51,278 nt of DNA from Nocardia abscessus NBRC 100374 (GTDB taxonomy: Bacteria > Actinomycetota > Actinomycetes > Mycobacteriales > Mycobacteriaceae). Made by a program: the position numbers and the translations under genes. This document shows positions 37,217-45,787 of the stretch, piece after piece (position 1 is the stretch's first letter; every line of letters begins with the position of its first letter). The notes beneath the pieces were generated by a model. It was not told where the DNA came from. It ran no database searches and was given only the letters and a program-made list of their open reading frames with translations. Location of the stretch: positions 1 through 51,278 of the forward strand of contig NZ_BAFP01000009.1 in the NCBI RefSeq assembly GCF_000308455.1, in the 5' to 3' direction.

Positions 37217-38196
37217 TGTTCGATCCGAAATTGGGCGGTGCCTACCGGCCCGGTGAGCTGACCGTGCACCACGATCCCGCCGTACTCGGCGCGGTGTCCG
37301 CCGCTCTGCGCGGTGTCGGCCGCACCGTCGCGCTGGTGCCGACCATGGGCGCGCTGCACGAAGGCCACTTGGAGATCGTGCGGCTGGCCAAACGCACCAA
37401 CCAGGTCGTCGTCGTCTCGATCTTCGTCAATCCCTTGCAGTTCGGGGCGAACGAGGATCTGGACAAGTATCCCCGCACGCTGGACGCCGACGTCGAGCTG
37501 CTGCGCGCGGAGGGCGTCGAGCTGGTGTTCGCGCCGAGCGTGGCCGACATGTACCCCGACGGTCCGCGCACCACGGTGCACCCCGGTCCGCTCGGCGCGG
37601 AGCTGGAGGGCGCCAGCCGCCCGACCCACTTCGCGGGCATGCTCACCGTGGTCGCCAAATTGCTGCAGATCGCGCGGCCGACCGAGGCGTTCTTCGGCGA
37701 GAAGGACTATCAGCAGCTCACATTGATCCGGCAGATGGTCCGCGACCTGAATTTCGACGTCAAGATCACTCCGGTGGTCACCGTGCGCGAGGCCGACGGC
37801 TTGGCGCTGTCCTCACGCAACCGCTATCTCGACCCGGTGCGGCGCGAGGCGGCGCTCGCCCTGTCGGCGTCCCTGTCGGCGGGCAAGCACGCAGGCGGCC
37901 TCGGCGGTGACGCGGTACTCGCGGCCGCCCGCCAGGTGCTCGATGCCGCGACCGGCGTGGACGTCGACTACCTGGAGCTGCGCTCGGCCACTCTGGGGCC
38001 CGCCCCGGCGACCGGCAACGCCAGGCTGCTGATCGCGGCCAGGGTCGGCGCGACCCGGCTCATCGACAACGTCGCCGTCACGCTCGGCGCTCCGATCGAC
38101 GGCCATCCCAACGTCTCCGGTTCGCGGCCCGCCGTGGACTCCTCCCAGCATGCCCCGGCGGTGTCCGAGCCCGCCCCGATCTTCCCCGCGAACTAG
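37216..38196 (+). CDS. panC: Pantothenate synthetase
   Basis: 326 residues. It has the adenylate-forming HIGH-like motif in [10 protein letters not shown], then [19 protein letters not shown], the [17 protein letters not shown] region, and the KMSKS-equivalent [10 protein letters not shown]. It condenses pantoate with beta-alanine using ATP. The ~30-residue C-terminal extension is Ser/Pro/Ala-rich. ATG 37216 overlaps the previous stop (TGATG), and panD, which supplies beta-alanine, follows after 13 bases, so the two substrates are produced from one operon. Confidence 0.96.
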   Translation: MFDPKLGGAYRPGELTVHHDPAVLGAVSAALRGVGRTVALVPTMGALHEGHLEIVRLAKRTNQVVVVSIFVNPLQFGANEDLDKYPRTLDADVELLRAEGVELVFAPSVADMYPDGPRTTVHPGPLGAELEGASRPTHFAGMLTVVAKLLQIARPTEAFFGEKDYQQLTLIRQMVRDLNFDVKITPVVTVREADGLALSSRNRYLDPVRREAALALSASLSAGKHAGGLGGDAVLAAARQVLDAATGVDVDYLELRSATLGPAPATGNARLLIAARVGATRLIDNVAVTLGAPIDGHPNVSGSRPAVDSSQHAPAVSEPAPIFPAN

Positions 38197-38209
38197 AAAG
38201 GGCGACGCA

Positions 38210-38629
38210 ATGCTGCGCACCATGATGAAGTCGAAGATCCACCGCGCCACCGTGACGCACGCCGACCTGCACTACGTCGGCTCGGTCACCGTGGACCAAG
38301 ACCTGCTCGATGCCGCCGACCTGCTGGAAGGCGAACAGGTCTGCATCGTGGACATCGACAACGGCGCCCGGCTGGAGACCTACGTCATCGCCGGTGAGCG
38401 GGGGTCCGGTGTGATCGGGATCAACGGCGCCGCGGCGCACCTGGTGCATCCGGGTGACCTCGTCATCCTGATCGCCTACGGTCAGCTGAACGAGCAGGAG
38501 ATCGCGGACTACGACCCTAAGGTCGTGTTCGTCGACGAGCGCAATCGTCCGGTCGAGCTCGGCTCGGACCCGGCGCACGCTCCGGAGGGCTCGGGCCTGA
38601 CCTCGCCGCGCTCCCTGTCGTTCGTCTGA
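38210..38629 (+). CDS. panD: Aspartate 1-decarboxylase
   Basis: 139 residues. The self-cleavage site Gly24-Ser25 is present in HYVGSVTVD, which gives the pyruvoyl cofactor; [16 protein letters not shown] and [11 protein letters not shown] are further hallmarks. It decarboxylates aspartate to beta-alanine for PanC. The C-terminal ~25 residues are the flexible tail known from actinobacterial PanD, the region involved in pyrazinoic-acid-driven degradation in M. tuberculosis. AAAGGGCGACG precedes the ATG. Confidence 0.96.
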   Translation: MLRTMMKSKIHRATVTHADLHYVGSVTVDQDLLDAADLLEGEQVCIVDIDNGARLETYVIAGERGSGVIGINGAAAHLVHPGDLVILIAYGQLNEQEIADYDPKVVFVDERNRPVELGSDPAHAPEGSGLTSPRSLSFV

Positions 38630-38646
38630 GGACCGGCGACCGGGAC

Positions 38647-39444
38647 ATGCTGCTGACCATCGATGTCCGCAACACCAGTATCGAACTCGGTCTGTTCTCC
38701 GGTTCCGGGGCGCATTCGAAACTGGTGCGGCACTGGCGAATGCACACCAATCCGTTGCTGACCGCCGACGAATTCGCCATGCAGGTGCGCGGGTTGGTCG
38801 GCGCGCAGCTGGACGAGGTGATCGGCGTCTCCGCGCTTTCGACGGTGCCGCCCGTGCTGCGTGAACTGCGCGCCATGCTCGGTCAGTACTGGGCTCACGT
38901 TCCGCATGTATTGGTGGAACCCGGTGTGCGCACGGGGATTCCGTTGCTGGTGGACAATCCGAAAGAAGTCGGCGCGGACCGTATCGTCAATTGTCTGGCC
39001 GCCTACCAGCGGTATTCCGCACCCGCGATCGTCGTCGATTTCGGCACGGCGATCTGTGTCGATCTGGTGTCGAAGAAGGGCGAGTTCCTGGGCGGCATCA
39101 TCGCGCCCGGTGTGGAGATCTCCACCGAGGCGCTGGTGGAACGCAGCGCGCTGCGGCGGGCGGAGCTGACCAGGCCGCGGTCGGTGCTGGGGAAGAACAG
39201 CATGGAGTGCATGCAGTCCGGAGCGGTTTTCGGTTTCGCCGGACTGGTGGACGGTCTGATCGATCGGATTCGCGACGAGTTCGACGCCTTCGCGGGCGAC
39301 GATGTCGCGATCGTGGCGACCGGCGCGACCGCACCGCTGATCGTCCCGGAATCCGAAACGATCGACGATCACGATCCGCACCTCACGCTGACCGGGCTCC
39401 GGCTCGTATACGAACGCAACCAGCGGCGCAAGGGAAGTGTCTGA
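38647..39444 (+). CDS. coaX: Type III pantothenate kinase
   Basis: 265 residues of ASKHA-fold CoaX. The phosphate loop is [10 protein letters not shown], where most bacteria have DxGNT; mycobacterial homologues also carry arginine. Other motifs are [23 protein letters not shown] (broken over the region), [11 protein letters not shown] and GGIIAPGV. The enzyme phosphorylates pantothenate, but the M. tuberculosis CoaX is reported to be non-essential and inactive, with CoaA doing the work, so activity here is uncertain. It follows panD by 17 bases and closes the pantothenate operon. Confidence 0.92.
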   Translation: MLLTIDVRNTSIELGLFSGSGAHSKLVRHWRMHTNPLLTADEFAMQVRGLVGAQLDEVIGVSALSTVPPVLRELRAMLGQYWAHVPHVLVEPGVRTGIPLLVDNPKEVGADRIVNCLAAYQRYSAPAIVVDFGTAICVDLVSKKGEFLGGIIAPGVEISTEALVERSALRRAELTRPRSVLGKNSMECMQSGAVFGFAGLVDGLIDRIRDEFDAFAGDDVAIVATGATAPLIVPESETIDDHDPHLTLTGLRLVYERNQRRKGSV

Positions 39445-39479
39445 AATGCGCGGTGTCGGCTTTGTCGCAGGCCGGGTAC

Positions 39480-39510
39480 TTGTCGATACCGCGCCGGATG
39501 CTGTTAAACT
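39480..39510 (+). promoter_or_regulatory. Promoter of the cysteine leader / cysteine dioxygenase operon
   Basis: A -35-like TTGTCG lies at 39480-39485 and a -10 TAAACT at 39505-39510, 19 bases apart (18 if TTAAAC is used). Seven bases after the -10 is G39518, the first base of a GTG-initiated leader ORF, so the transcript should be leaderless. Confidence 0.6.
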
Positions 39511-39517
39511 CACTTTC

Positions 39518-39559
39518 GTGACTTCCCGCGTGAGCACCCAGGAGTGTTGTCGAGGCTGA
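39518..39559 (+). CDS. Leaderless Cys-Cys leader peptide (13 residues)
   Basis: GTG 39518 opens a 13-codon ORF translating to MTSRVSTQECCRG and a TGA at 39557-39559. Codons 10 and 11 are both UGU for cysteine, which is rare in such GC-rich genes, where UGC is preferred. The start codon coincides with the predicted transcription start. Small cysteine-rich leaderless uORFs ahead of rhodanese and other sulfur genes are known in mycobacteria as cysteine-responsive attenuators. Here the following genes are cysteine dioxygenase and a rhodanese, so a cysteine-sensing role is strongly suggested. It is far below usual gene-finder length. Confidence 0.7.
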   Translation: MTSRVSTQECCRG

Positions 39560-39598
39560 CTTGCCTCGACCGATCGAGGCTGCCTTCCCGCCCTCGAC
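39549..39598 (+). promoter_or_regulatory. Four-segment attenuator-like RNA structure
   Basis: Segment 1 GTCGAGG (39549-39555) pairs with segment 2 CCTCGAC (39564-39570). Segment 3 TCGAGG (39574-39579) pairs with segment 4 CCTCGA (39592-39597). Segment 2 can pair instead with 3, or 1 with 4. Segment 1 begins inside the second Cys codon of the leader peptide, so a ribosome stalled there would mask it and change the fold. TTCCTCC at 39606-39612 just before the GGAG ribosome site may also take part. Confidence 0.6.
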
Positions 39599-39625
39599 CG
39601 ATACCTTCCTCCTGGAGATTCGCTC

Positions 39626-40234
39626 ATGCGTTCTTCTGTTCTTTCCCTTTCTTCCGCGCGCACCGCGTTTTCGGCTACCCCTCCGGTGGAGCGCTCGGTG
39701 TCGCCCGCGCTTCCCACCCGGTTGCGTCCGGCCGATCTGCTCCGGCTGACCGACGAAGGCGCCGAGGATGTGCTGGCCGGGCGGTACGACCACCTGCTTC
39801 CCGCGGACGGGACGTGGCCGGTGGACGAGCGCTGGGCGACCAGATTGCTCGCCGACGACGAGGTCGATGTCTGGCTGATCAGCTGGACTCCGGGTAAATC
39901 GACCGAATTGCACGACCACGCCGGGTCGCTCGGCGCACTCACCGTGCTCAGCGGCGCGCTGTCGGAATACCGTTGGAACGGAACGGAATTGCGCTGCCGC
40001 ACGCTCGCGGCGGGTGACCAGGCTTCGTTCCCGATCGGCTGGGTGCACGACGTCATGCGCGCGCCCGCCGCCGTGCCCGGCGCTGCCGACTCCGCGGGTC
40101 CGCTCGACCCGACGCTGAGCGTGCACGCCTATTCCCCGCCGCTCACCGCCATGTCCTATTACGAGGTGACCGGTCACGGCACCCTCCGGCGCACTCGAAC
40201 CGTTCTCACCGACCAGCCCGAAGGTGATATGTGA
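39626..40234 (+). CDS. Cysteine dioxygenase family protein
   Basis: 202 residues of type I cysteine dioxygenase cupin. The iron ligands are H96 and H98 in ELHDHAGSLGAL and H141 in GWVHDV, with a serine after the HDHAG motif as in bacterial enzymes. It oxidises cysteine to cysteinesulfinate, removing excess thiol. GGAG lies eight bases before ATG 39626. It is preceded by the cysteine leader and attenuator and its stop overlaps the next start (ATGTGATG), so the pair is one unit. The first 30 residues are Ser/Pro-rich. Confidence 0.9.
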   Translation: MRSSVLSLSSARTAFSATPPVERSVSPALPTRLRPADLLRLTDEGAEDVLAGRYDHLLPADGTWPVDERWATRLLADDEVDVWLISWTPGKSTELHDHAGSLGALTVLSGALSEYRWNGTELRCRTLAAGDQASFPIGWVHDVMRAPAAVPGAADSAGPLDPTLSVHAYSPPLTAMSYYEVTGHGTLRRTRTVLTDQPEGDM

Positions 40235-40665
40235 TGACCCGTTTGACCATCGATCAGATGCTCGAGAACGCACGGGCCCAACTCGAGCGGATCTACGCCT
40301 TCGAATTGCCGCAAGCTATCGAGCGCGGCGCCATTCTGGTGGATATCCGGCCCCAGGCGCAGCGCGGGCGCGAGGGCACCTTGCCCGGCGCGCTGGTGAT
40401 CGAGCGCAATGTCCTGGAATGGCGGCTCGACCCCACCAGCTCCGCCCGCTTGGCGCTGGCCGCCGATCACGACGTGGAATGGATCGTCGTCTGCTCCGAG
40501 GGCTATACCTCCAGCCTGGCGGCCGCCGCTCTCCAGCAACTCGGGCTGCACCGGGCCACCGACCTGGTGGGCGGCTACCAGGCATTGAAGGCGGCCGGCC
40601 TGCTGAACGTCGCCATGGGGGCGCCGCACTTCGCACGTGAGCTCGACGCGCTCGCGTCCCTGTAA
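40234..40665 (+). CDS. Rhodanese-like sulfurtransferase
   Basis: 143 residues of a single rhodanese domain: ILVDIRPQAQRGREGTLPGALVIERNVLEWRL in the first half (spread over residues ~33-65) and the active-site loop VVCSEGYTSSLAA with the catalytic cysteine near 88. It carries sulfane sulfur as a persulfide. The loop is six residues (CSEGYTSS), the usual thiosulfate/persulfide-type length. ATG 40234 overlaps the dioxygenase stop; GTG 40231 is an alternative. Together with cysteine dioxygenase it forms a cysteine/persulfide disposal pair. A hairpin follows. Confidence 0.9.
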   Translation: MTRLTIDQMLENARAQLERIYAFELPQAIERGAILVDIRPQAQRGREGTLPGALVIERNVLEWRLDPTSSARLALAADHDVEWIVVCSEGYTSSLAAAALQQLGLHRATDLVGGYQALKAAGLLNVAMGAPHFARELDALASL

Positions 40666-40689
40666 AATCACCCGCGAACACTTCCATCT

Positions 40690-40748
40690 CGAAATAGCCG
40701 GTCGCACAGGTGTTTCCGGACACCGCTCGATGCGCACCGGCTATTTCG
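40690..40748 (+). terminator. Long-armed hairpin after the rhodanese gene
   Basis: CGAAATAGCCGGT (40690-40702) pairs perfectly with ACCGGCTATTTCG (40736-40748). The 33-base loop contains its own GGTGT/ACACC hairpin. It lies 25 bases past the stop codon and probably ends the operon; there is no T-run. Confidence 0.6.
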
Positions 40749-40857
40749 CGTATCCGGAGCCTCGGCCCGGCGGTCCGGATCGGGGCAGAGCATCGATACC
40801 GTTTCGTTACTCCGAGTCAGAGTCCGGGCGGCTCGCAAAACGATTTCCGGTGCACGC

Positions 40858-40863
40858 TAGGGT
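40858..40863 (+). promoter_or_regulatory. -10 element of lysS (leaderless)
   Basis: TAGGGT ends eight bases before the GTG start of lysS, so transcription would begin at or next to the start codon. No clear -35 and no ribosome site are seen. Confidence 0.5.
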
Positions 40864-40871
40864 TGTTCGAT

Positions 40872-42428
40872 GTGAGCACCCCGAACTCTGCATCCTCCAG
40901 CGCATCGACATCGGATTCGCGGCCTGCCGTGGCGCCCGACGCCGACGACGCCCCGGAGCAGATACGGATTCGGCGGGAGAAGCGGGAGCGGCTGCTAGCG
41001 GCCGGTGGCGATGCCTATCCCGTGGTCGTGCCGCGCACGCATACCCTCGCGGAAATTCGGGCCGCATATCCGGACCTGGCCGCCGACACCGCCACCGGAC
41101 AACAGGTGGGCGTCGCCGGACGCGTCATATTCCTGCGTAATACCGGCAAGCTGTGTTTCGCGACACTGCAGGAGGGTGACGGCACCAAGCTGCAGGCGAT
41201 GATCAGCCTGAACGGGGTCGGCGCGGACGCCCTCGCCGCCTGGAAGGCCGATGTCGATCTCGGCGACTTCGTTTTCGTGCACGGTGAGGTCATCTCCTCC
41301 CGCACCGGGGAACTGAGCGTCATGGCCGATTCCTGGTCCATGGCGGCGAAGGCCCTGCGGCCGCTGCCGGTGGCGCACAAAGAGATGAACGAGGAGTCGC
41401 GGGTCCGGCAGCGCTATGTCGATCTGATCGTGCGCCCCGAAGCCAGGGAAATGGCCCGCACCCGCATCGCCGTGGTGCGTGCGCTGCGCAACGCGCTCGA
41501 GCGCAGGGGATTCCTCGAGGTGGAGACGCCGATGCTGCAAACGCTGCACGGCGGCGCCGCGGCCCGGCCGTTCGTCACCCGTTCCAATGCCCTCGATATG
41601 GACCTCTACCTGCGCATCGCGCCGGAGCTGTTCCTGAAGCGCTGCGTGGTCGGCGGCTTGGAGCGGGTCTTCGAGATCAACCGGAACTTCCGGAACGAGG
41701 GAGCGGACTCCACGCATTCCCCCGAGTTCGCGATGCTCGAGACATACCAGGCATACGGCACCTATGACGACTCGGCGGTGATGACCCGGGAATTGGTGCA
41801 GGAAGTGGCCCAGGAGGCGTTCGGCACCCAGGTGGTGACCCTGGCCGACGGTACCGAATACGATCTACGCGGCGAGTGGGCGACCGTGGAGATGTACCCC
41901 TCGCTGTCGGACGCGCTGGGAGTGCAGGTCACCCCGGAAACTTCGGTCGCCGAATTGCGGGCACTGGCGGATCGGGTCGGTCTGGAAATTCCGGAGGGCA
42001 AGGGCTACGGCCACGGGAAACTCGTCGAGGAACTCTGGGAACACCAGTATGGCGACAAGCTCTACGCGCCGACTTTCGTGCGCGACTTCCCGGTGGAGAC
42101 ATCCCCGCTGACCAGGCAGCATAGGAGTGCGGCAGGCGTCACGGAGAAGTGGGACCTCTATGTGCGCGGCTTCGAGTTGGCCACGGGCTATTCGGAGTTG
42201 GTCGACCCGGTGATCCAGCGCGAGCGGTTCGTCGACCAGGCTCGGCTGGCCGCACAGGGCGACGACGAGGCGATGGTGCTCGACGAGGACTTCCTCGCGG
42301 CGATGGAGCACGGCATGCCGCCGACCACCGGAACCGGTATGGGAATCGATCGCTTGTTGATGGCGCTCACGGGATTGGGAATCCGCGAAACGATACTGTT
42401 CCCAATTGTGCGTCCGGTCACCAGGTGA
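40872..42428 (+). CDS. lysS: Lysine--tRNA ligase (class II)
   Basis: 518 residues. After a ~35-residue Ser-rich lead come the OB-fold anticodon domain ([17 protein letters not shown] region, about 75-180) and the class II core with motif 2 ([24 protein letters not shown] region near 270) and motif 3 ([16 protein letters not shown] near 490). The [27 protein letters not shown] region is the actinobacterial LysS form rather than the E. coli one. It charges tRNA(Lys) in the cytosol. GTG 40872 lies eight bases behind a -10 box, suggesting a leaderless mRNA. Order lysS-lsr2-clpC matches M. tuberculosis. Confidence 0.95.
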   Translation: MSTPNSASSSASTSDSRPAVAPDADDAPEQIRIRREKRERLLAAGGDAYPVVVPRTHTLAEIRAAYPDLAADTATGQQVGVAGRVIFLRNTGKLCFATLQEGDGTKLQAMISLNGVGADALAAWKADVDLGDFVFVHGEVISSRTGELSVMADSWSMAAKALRPLPVAHKEMNEESRVRQRYVDLIVRPEAREMARTRIAVVRALRNALERRGFLEVETPMLQTLHGGAAARPFVTRSNALDMDLYLRIAPELFLKRCVVGGLERVFEINRNFRNEGADSTHSPEFAMLETYQAYGTYDDSAVMTRELVQEVAQEAFGTQVVTLADGTEYDLRGEWATVEMYPSLSDALGVQVTPETSVAELRALADRVGLEIPEGKGYGHGKLVEELWEHQYGDKLYAPTFVRDFPVETSPLTRQHRSAAGVTEKWDLYVRGFELATGYSELVDPVIQRERFVDQARLAAQGDDEAMVLDEDFLAAMEHGMPPTTGTGMGIDRLLMALTGLGIRETILFPIVRPVTR

Positions 42429-42503
42429 CCACTGGATTGCAAAGCAGCGGCTCCGTCTTGGAATTTCCGGAATTCGGGGTATTCTTGCCTCGGGTAATCG
42501 GCC

Positions 42504-42509
42504 TAGTAT
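42504..42509 (+). promoter_or_regulatory. -10 element of lsr2
   Basis: TAGTAT is a near-perfect -10, 35 bases before the lsr2 start; the -35 region is weak. GAGAGGA serves as ribosome site about 10 bases before the ATG. Confidence 0.5.
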
Positions 42510-42543
42510 GCGGGTCGCACGATTTCGAGAGGACGTTCATCTC

Positions 42544-42903
42544 ATGGCAAAGAAGGTCACCGTTAGCCTGATCGACGATGTCGACGGTGAGTCCATCGCG
42601 GACGAGACCATCGAGTTTGCGATCGACGGTGTGTCGTACGAGATCGACCTGTCGTCGGCAAATGCGGCGAAGCTGCGCGACGGTTTGGAAGAGTGGGTTT
42701 CGAATGCGCGCCGGGTCAGCGGCCGGCGCCGGGTCAAGGCCGCCGCGGCCACCGCGGGGACGCCCAAGAGCCGGGTCTCGATCGACCGGGAACAAAGCGC
42801 CGCAATTCGTGAGTGGGCGCGTCGGAATGGACACAAGGTGTCCGCCAGGGGCCGCATCTCCGCCGACATCACCGACGCGTACAACAAGGCCGCGAAGGGA
42901 TAG
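42544..42903 (+). CDS. lsr2: Lsr2 nucleoid-associated protein
   Basis: 119 residues. The N-terminal dimerisation domain starts [16 protein letters not shown] and continues through [15 protein letters not shown] basic linker with GRRRVKAAA follows, and the C-terminal DNA-binding domain carries the RGR minor-groove motif in SARGRIS. Lsr2 is the actinobacterial H-NS analogue: it bridges AT-rich DNA and silences foreign genes. It stands alone with its own promoter and terminator between lysS and an FHA gene. Confidence 0.97.
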   Translation: MAKKVTVSLIDDVDGESIADETIEFAIDGVSYEIDLSSANAAKLRDGLEEWVSNARRVSGRRRVKAAAATAGTPKSRVSIDREQSAAIREWARRNGHKVSARGRISADITDAYNKAAKG

Positions 42904-42912
42904 TTCTATTTT

Positions 42913-42961
42913 CGGCCGCCGTCCCGGCGAATCGTGCGACGTCGGGGCGGCGGTCTTGTTT
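42913..42961 (+). terminator. Rho-independent terminator of lsr2
   Basis: The arm GGCCGCCGTCCCGGCG pairs with CGTCGGGGCGGCGGTC (three wobbles or mismatches) and is followed by TTGTTT. It starts about 10 bases after the stop codon. Confidence 0.8.
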
Positions 42962-43109
42962 GTGATAGACCTTCGATATAGCAGCGAGACCGGATCCCAC
43001 GGTGGCCCGTCACGGGCGGATGAATCGATCTTGCTCGTGGTACCCGAACGCGGCACCATGGAAACGTGCGACGGTCACTGGCGGTATGGAGAGGCGAGGT
43101 ATCGGCGCA

Positions 43110-43733
43110 GTGACAGGATTCGTCGGATCATTCTTGCGGTTCACCGATGACGCCGGTCGGCAGCAGGAGCTCACGCTCACCCCCGACCGCGGGCGCGTCA
43201 CGATCGGCCGCTCCCCGCATGCCGATCTCGCGCTGAGCTGGGACGCGGAGGTCTCCCGCCTGCACGCGGCGGTCGAGTACCTGGGTGCGCACTGGACCAT
43301 CGTGGACGACGGTCTGTCCCGCAACGGCACATTCGTCAACGGGGACCGGCTGGTCGGCCGCCGCAGGCTGATGGCGGGCGACGTCATCCGGGTCGGCACC
43401 TCGCGGGTGTCCTTTCACGACTTCGGCGGCGTGCCCGACGACATCACTCGCACCTCCACCGGCTCGATGCCCACCGCGCGCTCGCTCACCGAAACGCAGC
43501 GCTCGGTGCTGATCGCGCTGTGCCGCCCGTACAAGCACGGCGCGGGCTTCGCCACTCCGGCCTCCAATCAGCAGATCGCCGAGGAACTGTTCCTCAGCGT
43601 CGACGCGATCAAGACCCACCTGCGCGCGCTGTTCGCCAAGTTCGGCGTGGAGGATCTGCCGCAGAACCAGAAGCGCGTTCGGCTGGCTGGATTGGCCATG
43701 CAGAGTGGGCTCATTTCCGATCGGGACCTGTGA
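43110..43733 (+). CDS. FHA domain protein with C-terminal helix-turn-helix
   Basis: 207 residues. The FHA phosphothreonine-binding domain spans about 22-100: RVTIGRSPHADLAL, EVSRLHAAVEY, DDGLSRNGTFVNGDRL. The last ~75 residues (LTETQRSVLIAL, then ASNQQIAEELFLSVDAIKTHLRALFAKFG region) form a LuxR/response-regulator-like helix-turn-helix. Such proteins read Ser/Thr-kinase signals and may act directly on DNA. GTG 43110 with a GAGG site is preferred; ATG 43086 is possible. It lies between lsr2 and a DUF1772 gene; the responsible kinase is unknown, but the kinase operon at 14.7-20.0 kb is a candidate. Confidence 0.85.
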   Translation: MTGFVGSFLRFTDDAGRQQELTLTPDRGRVTIGRSPHADLALSWDAEVSRLHAAVEYLGAHWTIVDDGLSRNGTFVNGDRLVGRRRLMAGDVIRVGTSRVSFHDFGGVPDDITRTSTGSMPTARSLTETQRSVLIALCRPYKHGAGFATPASNQQIAEELFLSVDAIKTHLRALFAKFGVEDLPQNQKRVRLAGLAMQSGLISDRDL

Positions 43734-43749
43734 GACCTTCACGGTAGAC

Positions 43750-43774
43750 GCTCGCTTAGGCGGGCGAGCTTCTC
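43750..43774 (+). terminator. Hairpin after the FHA gene
   Basis: GCTCGC (43750-43755) pairs with GCGAGC (43765-43770), followed by TTCT, 17 bases after the stop codon. It is short but well placed. Confidence 0.5.
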
Positions 43775-43866
43775 GGCCATGGAGAGTCGTGACGACAGCG
43801 GCTTGACTTGGACTCAGCAGCCGGATCGAGAACGAGTCCGGCCGAGTTTCCCAGCAGGAGGAAGTC

Positions 43867-44457
43867 ATGACCGCCACACGTCTCGCCGCACTGGTGTTCG
43901 CCACGCTGGCGACAGGCCTGATCGCGGGCCTGTTCTACGCGTACGCCAATTCGGTGATGCCCGCGCTCGCCCGCACCGACGACCGGGCGATGATCGACGT
44001 GATGCAGAAGATCAACGTGGTGATCATCAATCCGTGGTTCATGATCGCGTTCCTCGGCACCGTCGGCGGCACCGTCCTGGCGGCCGCGCTGCACCTGGGC
44101 CGGGAGCACCGCGGCACGCTGATCTGGATCGTGCTGGCGCTGGTGCTCAACGTCATCGCGTTCGCGGTGACCTCGGGCCTGAACGTGCCGCTCAACGACC
44201 AGCTGGCGGCGGCGGGCGACCCGGCCTCGATCGCCGACCTCGCCGCGGTGCGCGCCGATTTCGAATCCGCCTGGGTCCGTTGGAACCTCGTGCGGGGCGT
44301 CGTCCACACGCTGGCCTTCCTGGCGCTGTGCGGCGCGCTGTTCGCCGCAGGCATTCAGCAGGGGAAGGCCACCGCCGCGGCCAGCACGCCGGGCCATCCG
44401 GTCGCCGGCCAGTACGCGGCGGACCGGTCCGGCGCGCCCGCCTTCGGTCAGAGCTAG
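43867..44457 (+). CDS. DUF1772 (anthrone oxygenase-like) membrane protein
   Basis: 196 residues with four membrane helices (about 5-27, 56-76, 85-106 and 140-160) and a conserved polar loop: NVPLNDQLAAAG and the FESAWVRWNLVRGVVHTLAF region with the Trp-x-x-x-Asn/Arg-x-x-His pattern of DUF1772. Relatives include fungal anthrone oxygenases; most bacterial members are uncharacterised. The C-terminal ~35 residues are a soluble Ala/Pro/Gly tail. AGGAGGAAGTC precedes the ATG, a strong ribosome site. It is a single gene. Confidence 0.88.
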   Translation: MTATRLAALVFATLATGLIAGLFYAYANSVMPALARTDDRAMIDVMQKINVVIINPWFMIAFLGTVGGTVLAAALHLGREHRGTLIWIVLALVLNVIAFAVTSGLNVPLNDQLAAAGDPASIADLAAVRADFESAWVRWNLVRGVVHTLAFLALCGALFAAGIQQGKATAAASTPGHPVAGQYAADRSGAPAFGQS

Positions 44458-44546
44458 TTTCCGCAACGACCCGCCGGAATCTACTCCGTCTGGGCCACTC
44501 CGTGCGGTAGCTTCCCGGGAAGACGAGACCGGACCGGGAGGCTATT

Positions 44547-45476
44547 GTGCGGCGTGTCCCAGGCTTTTCGTTGCTGATCGTTCTGCTCGCCGCGGTGTGC
44601 GGCACCGCGGGCTCGGCGCACGCGCGGCCGACGCAGGAGCGATATCCGGTCGACTACAACTTCTTCGCCGGGATTCCCGCCGAGCTGGCGAATCCCGGCG
44701 GTTCGCTGCCCGGAACCAACGACTGGTCCTGCCGGCCCGGCTCGGAGCACCCGAACCCCGTGGTTCTCGTGCACGGCACGGGTGGTGGCGCACAGACGAA
44801 CTGGGGCGTGTATGCGCCGCTGCTGGCCAACGAGGGCTACTGCGTGTACTCGAGCACGTTCGGCGCCTACAACCTGCCGTGGCCCGCTTCGGCCGTCGGC
44901 GGCATGCTCCCGATCGAGCAGAGCGCGGCCCAGCTCGGTGCTTTCGTAGACCGGGTACGCGCCGCGACCGGCGCGGCCGAGGTCGACCTCATCGGCCATT
45001 CCCAGGGCAATTTCATCGGCAACTACTTCGTCAAGCGGCTCGCGGGCGCGAGCAAGGTGGACAAGATGGTCGGGCTGGCTCCGCCCTGGCTCGGCTCGAA
45101 CGCCGGCGGCATGGCGGACCTGAACGAGTTCGGCACGCGCCTGGGCCTCGGCCCGTTCTTCGACGCCGTGGCCGGGTCGCCGTGCATGGCGTGCCGCCAG
45201 GTGCTGCAGGGGTCGGAGTTCGTACGCGCCCTCAACTCGGACGGCGTCTACCACCCGGACGTGACCTACACCAACATCGCGACCGTGCTGGACGAGCTCG
45301 TGGTGCCCTACACCGCCGGATTGGTCACCGGGCCGCGAGTGACGAATATCGTGGTTCAGGACGGCTGCGCGACGGACTACTCTGGACATACCGGCATAGC
45401 GGGCAGTCGGAGGGCCGCGACCTACGTGCTCAACGCGCTCGATCCCGCGCATCAACGCCCGGTGCCCTGCGGTTAG
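44547..45476 (+). CDS. Secreted lipase/esterase (alpha/beta hydrolase)
   Basis: 309 residues. A signal peptide (about 1-27, ending SAHA-RP) is followed by an alpha/beta-hydrolase of the actinobacterial secreted lipase family: oxyanion motif VVLVHGTGG, nucleophile elbow IGHSQGNF with the catalytic serine near 153, and a late aspartate/histidine region (VQDGCATDYSGHTGIAGS). Four or more cysteines (DWSCRPG, GYCVY, PCMACRQ, DGCATD, VPCG) suggest disulfides, as usual for exported enzymes. It should cleave acylglycerols or other esters outside the cell. GGGAGG lies six bases before GTG 44547. Confidence 0.9.
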   Translation: MRRVPGFSLLIVLLAAVCGTAGSAHARPTQERYPVDYNFFAGIPAELANPGGSLPGTNDWSCRPGSEHPNPVVLVHGTGGGAQTNWGVYAPLLANEGYCVYSSTFGAYNLPWPASAVGGMLPIEQSAAQLGAFVDRVRAATGAAEVDLIGHSQGNFIGNYFVKRLAGASKVDKMVGLAPPWLGSNAGGMADLNEFGTRLGLGPFFDAVAGSPCMACRQVLQGSEFVRALNSDGVYHPDVTYTNIATVLDELVVPYTAGLVTGPRVTNIVVQDGCATDYSGHTGIAGSRRAATYVLNALDPAHQRPVPCG

Positions 45477-45545
45477 GTCCACCCGTACACCGGGTAGGCA
45501 GCCCAGGTCGAACGTGTTCGGCAGTGATCCGGTCGGCGAGCAGTC

Positions 45546-45563
45546 TGTTCGCTGAGGGCAAAA
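45546..45563 (+). promoter_or_regulatory. ClgR-like operator upstream of clpC
   Basis: TGTTCGCTGAGGGCAAAA fits the Corynebacterium ClgR consensus WNNWCGCYNANRGCGWWS at all but about two positions. Its centre lies about 50 bases ahead of the start predicted from the neighbouring ECF promoter, a normal place for an activator. Confidence 0.5.
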
Positions 45564-45570
45564 CCCGGCT

Positions 45571-45597
45571 GGAAACGAATCCCGCGCCGCCCACGTT
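45571..45597 (+). promoter_or_regulatory. SigH/SigR-type promoter candidate for clpC
   Basis: GGAAA at 45571-45575 and CGTT at 45594-45597 give GGAAA-N19-GTT, an acceptable SigH/SigR-type promoter one step from consensus. Corynebacterium clpC is reported to be under both ClgR and SigH control, which matches this arrangement. Confidence 0.4.
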
Positions 45598-45787
45598 ATG
45601 AGTGAATGACCGTGCTGTCGCCGGTCGGCAATAGGGTGGACTGGCGGCGGCGGCATCTCCCGCCAACTAGAGTGGAGGCGGGGGCCGCAACCCCCGGGCT
45701 TCATGGCAGGCTGACGCCCACGGTTGTTGTACACAGCACACTGCGGCGTCTGTTGCCAGAATGTCGGAGCAGGAGAGTGAGGGAGCG

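Larger units (their letters stand above)
45477..45787. other. Regulatory region upstream of clpC
   Basis: These 311 bases contain a small hairpin ACCCG/CGGGT (45482-45496), a ClgR-like operator (45546-45563), an ECF-type promoter (45571-45597), and further downstream TAGGGT- and TAGAGT-type boxes (about 45630 and 45668) that may be housekeeping -10 elements. I see no gene. Confidence 0.6.
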
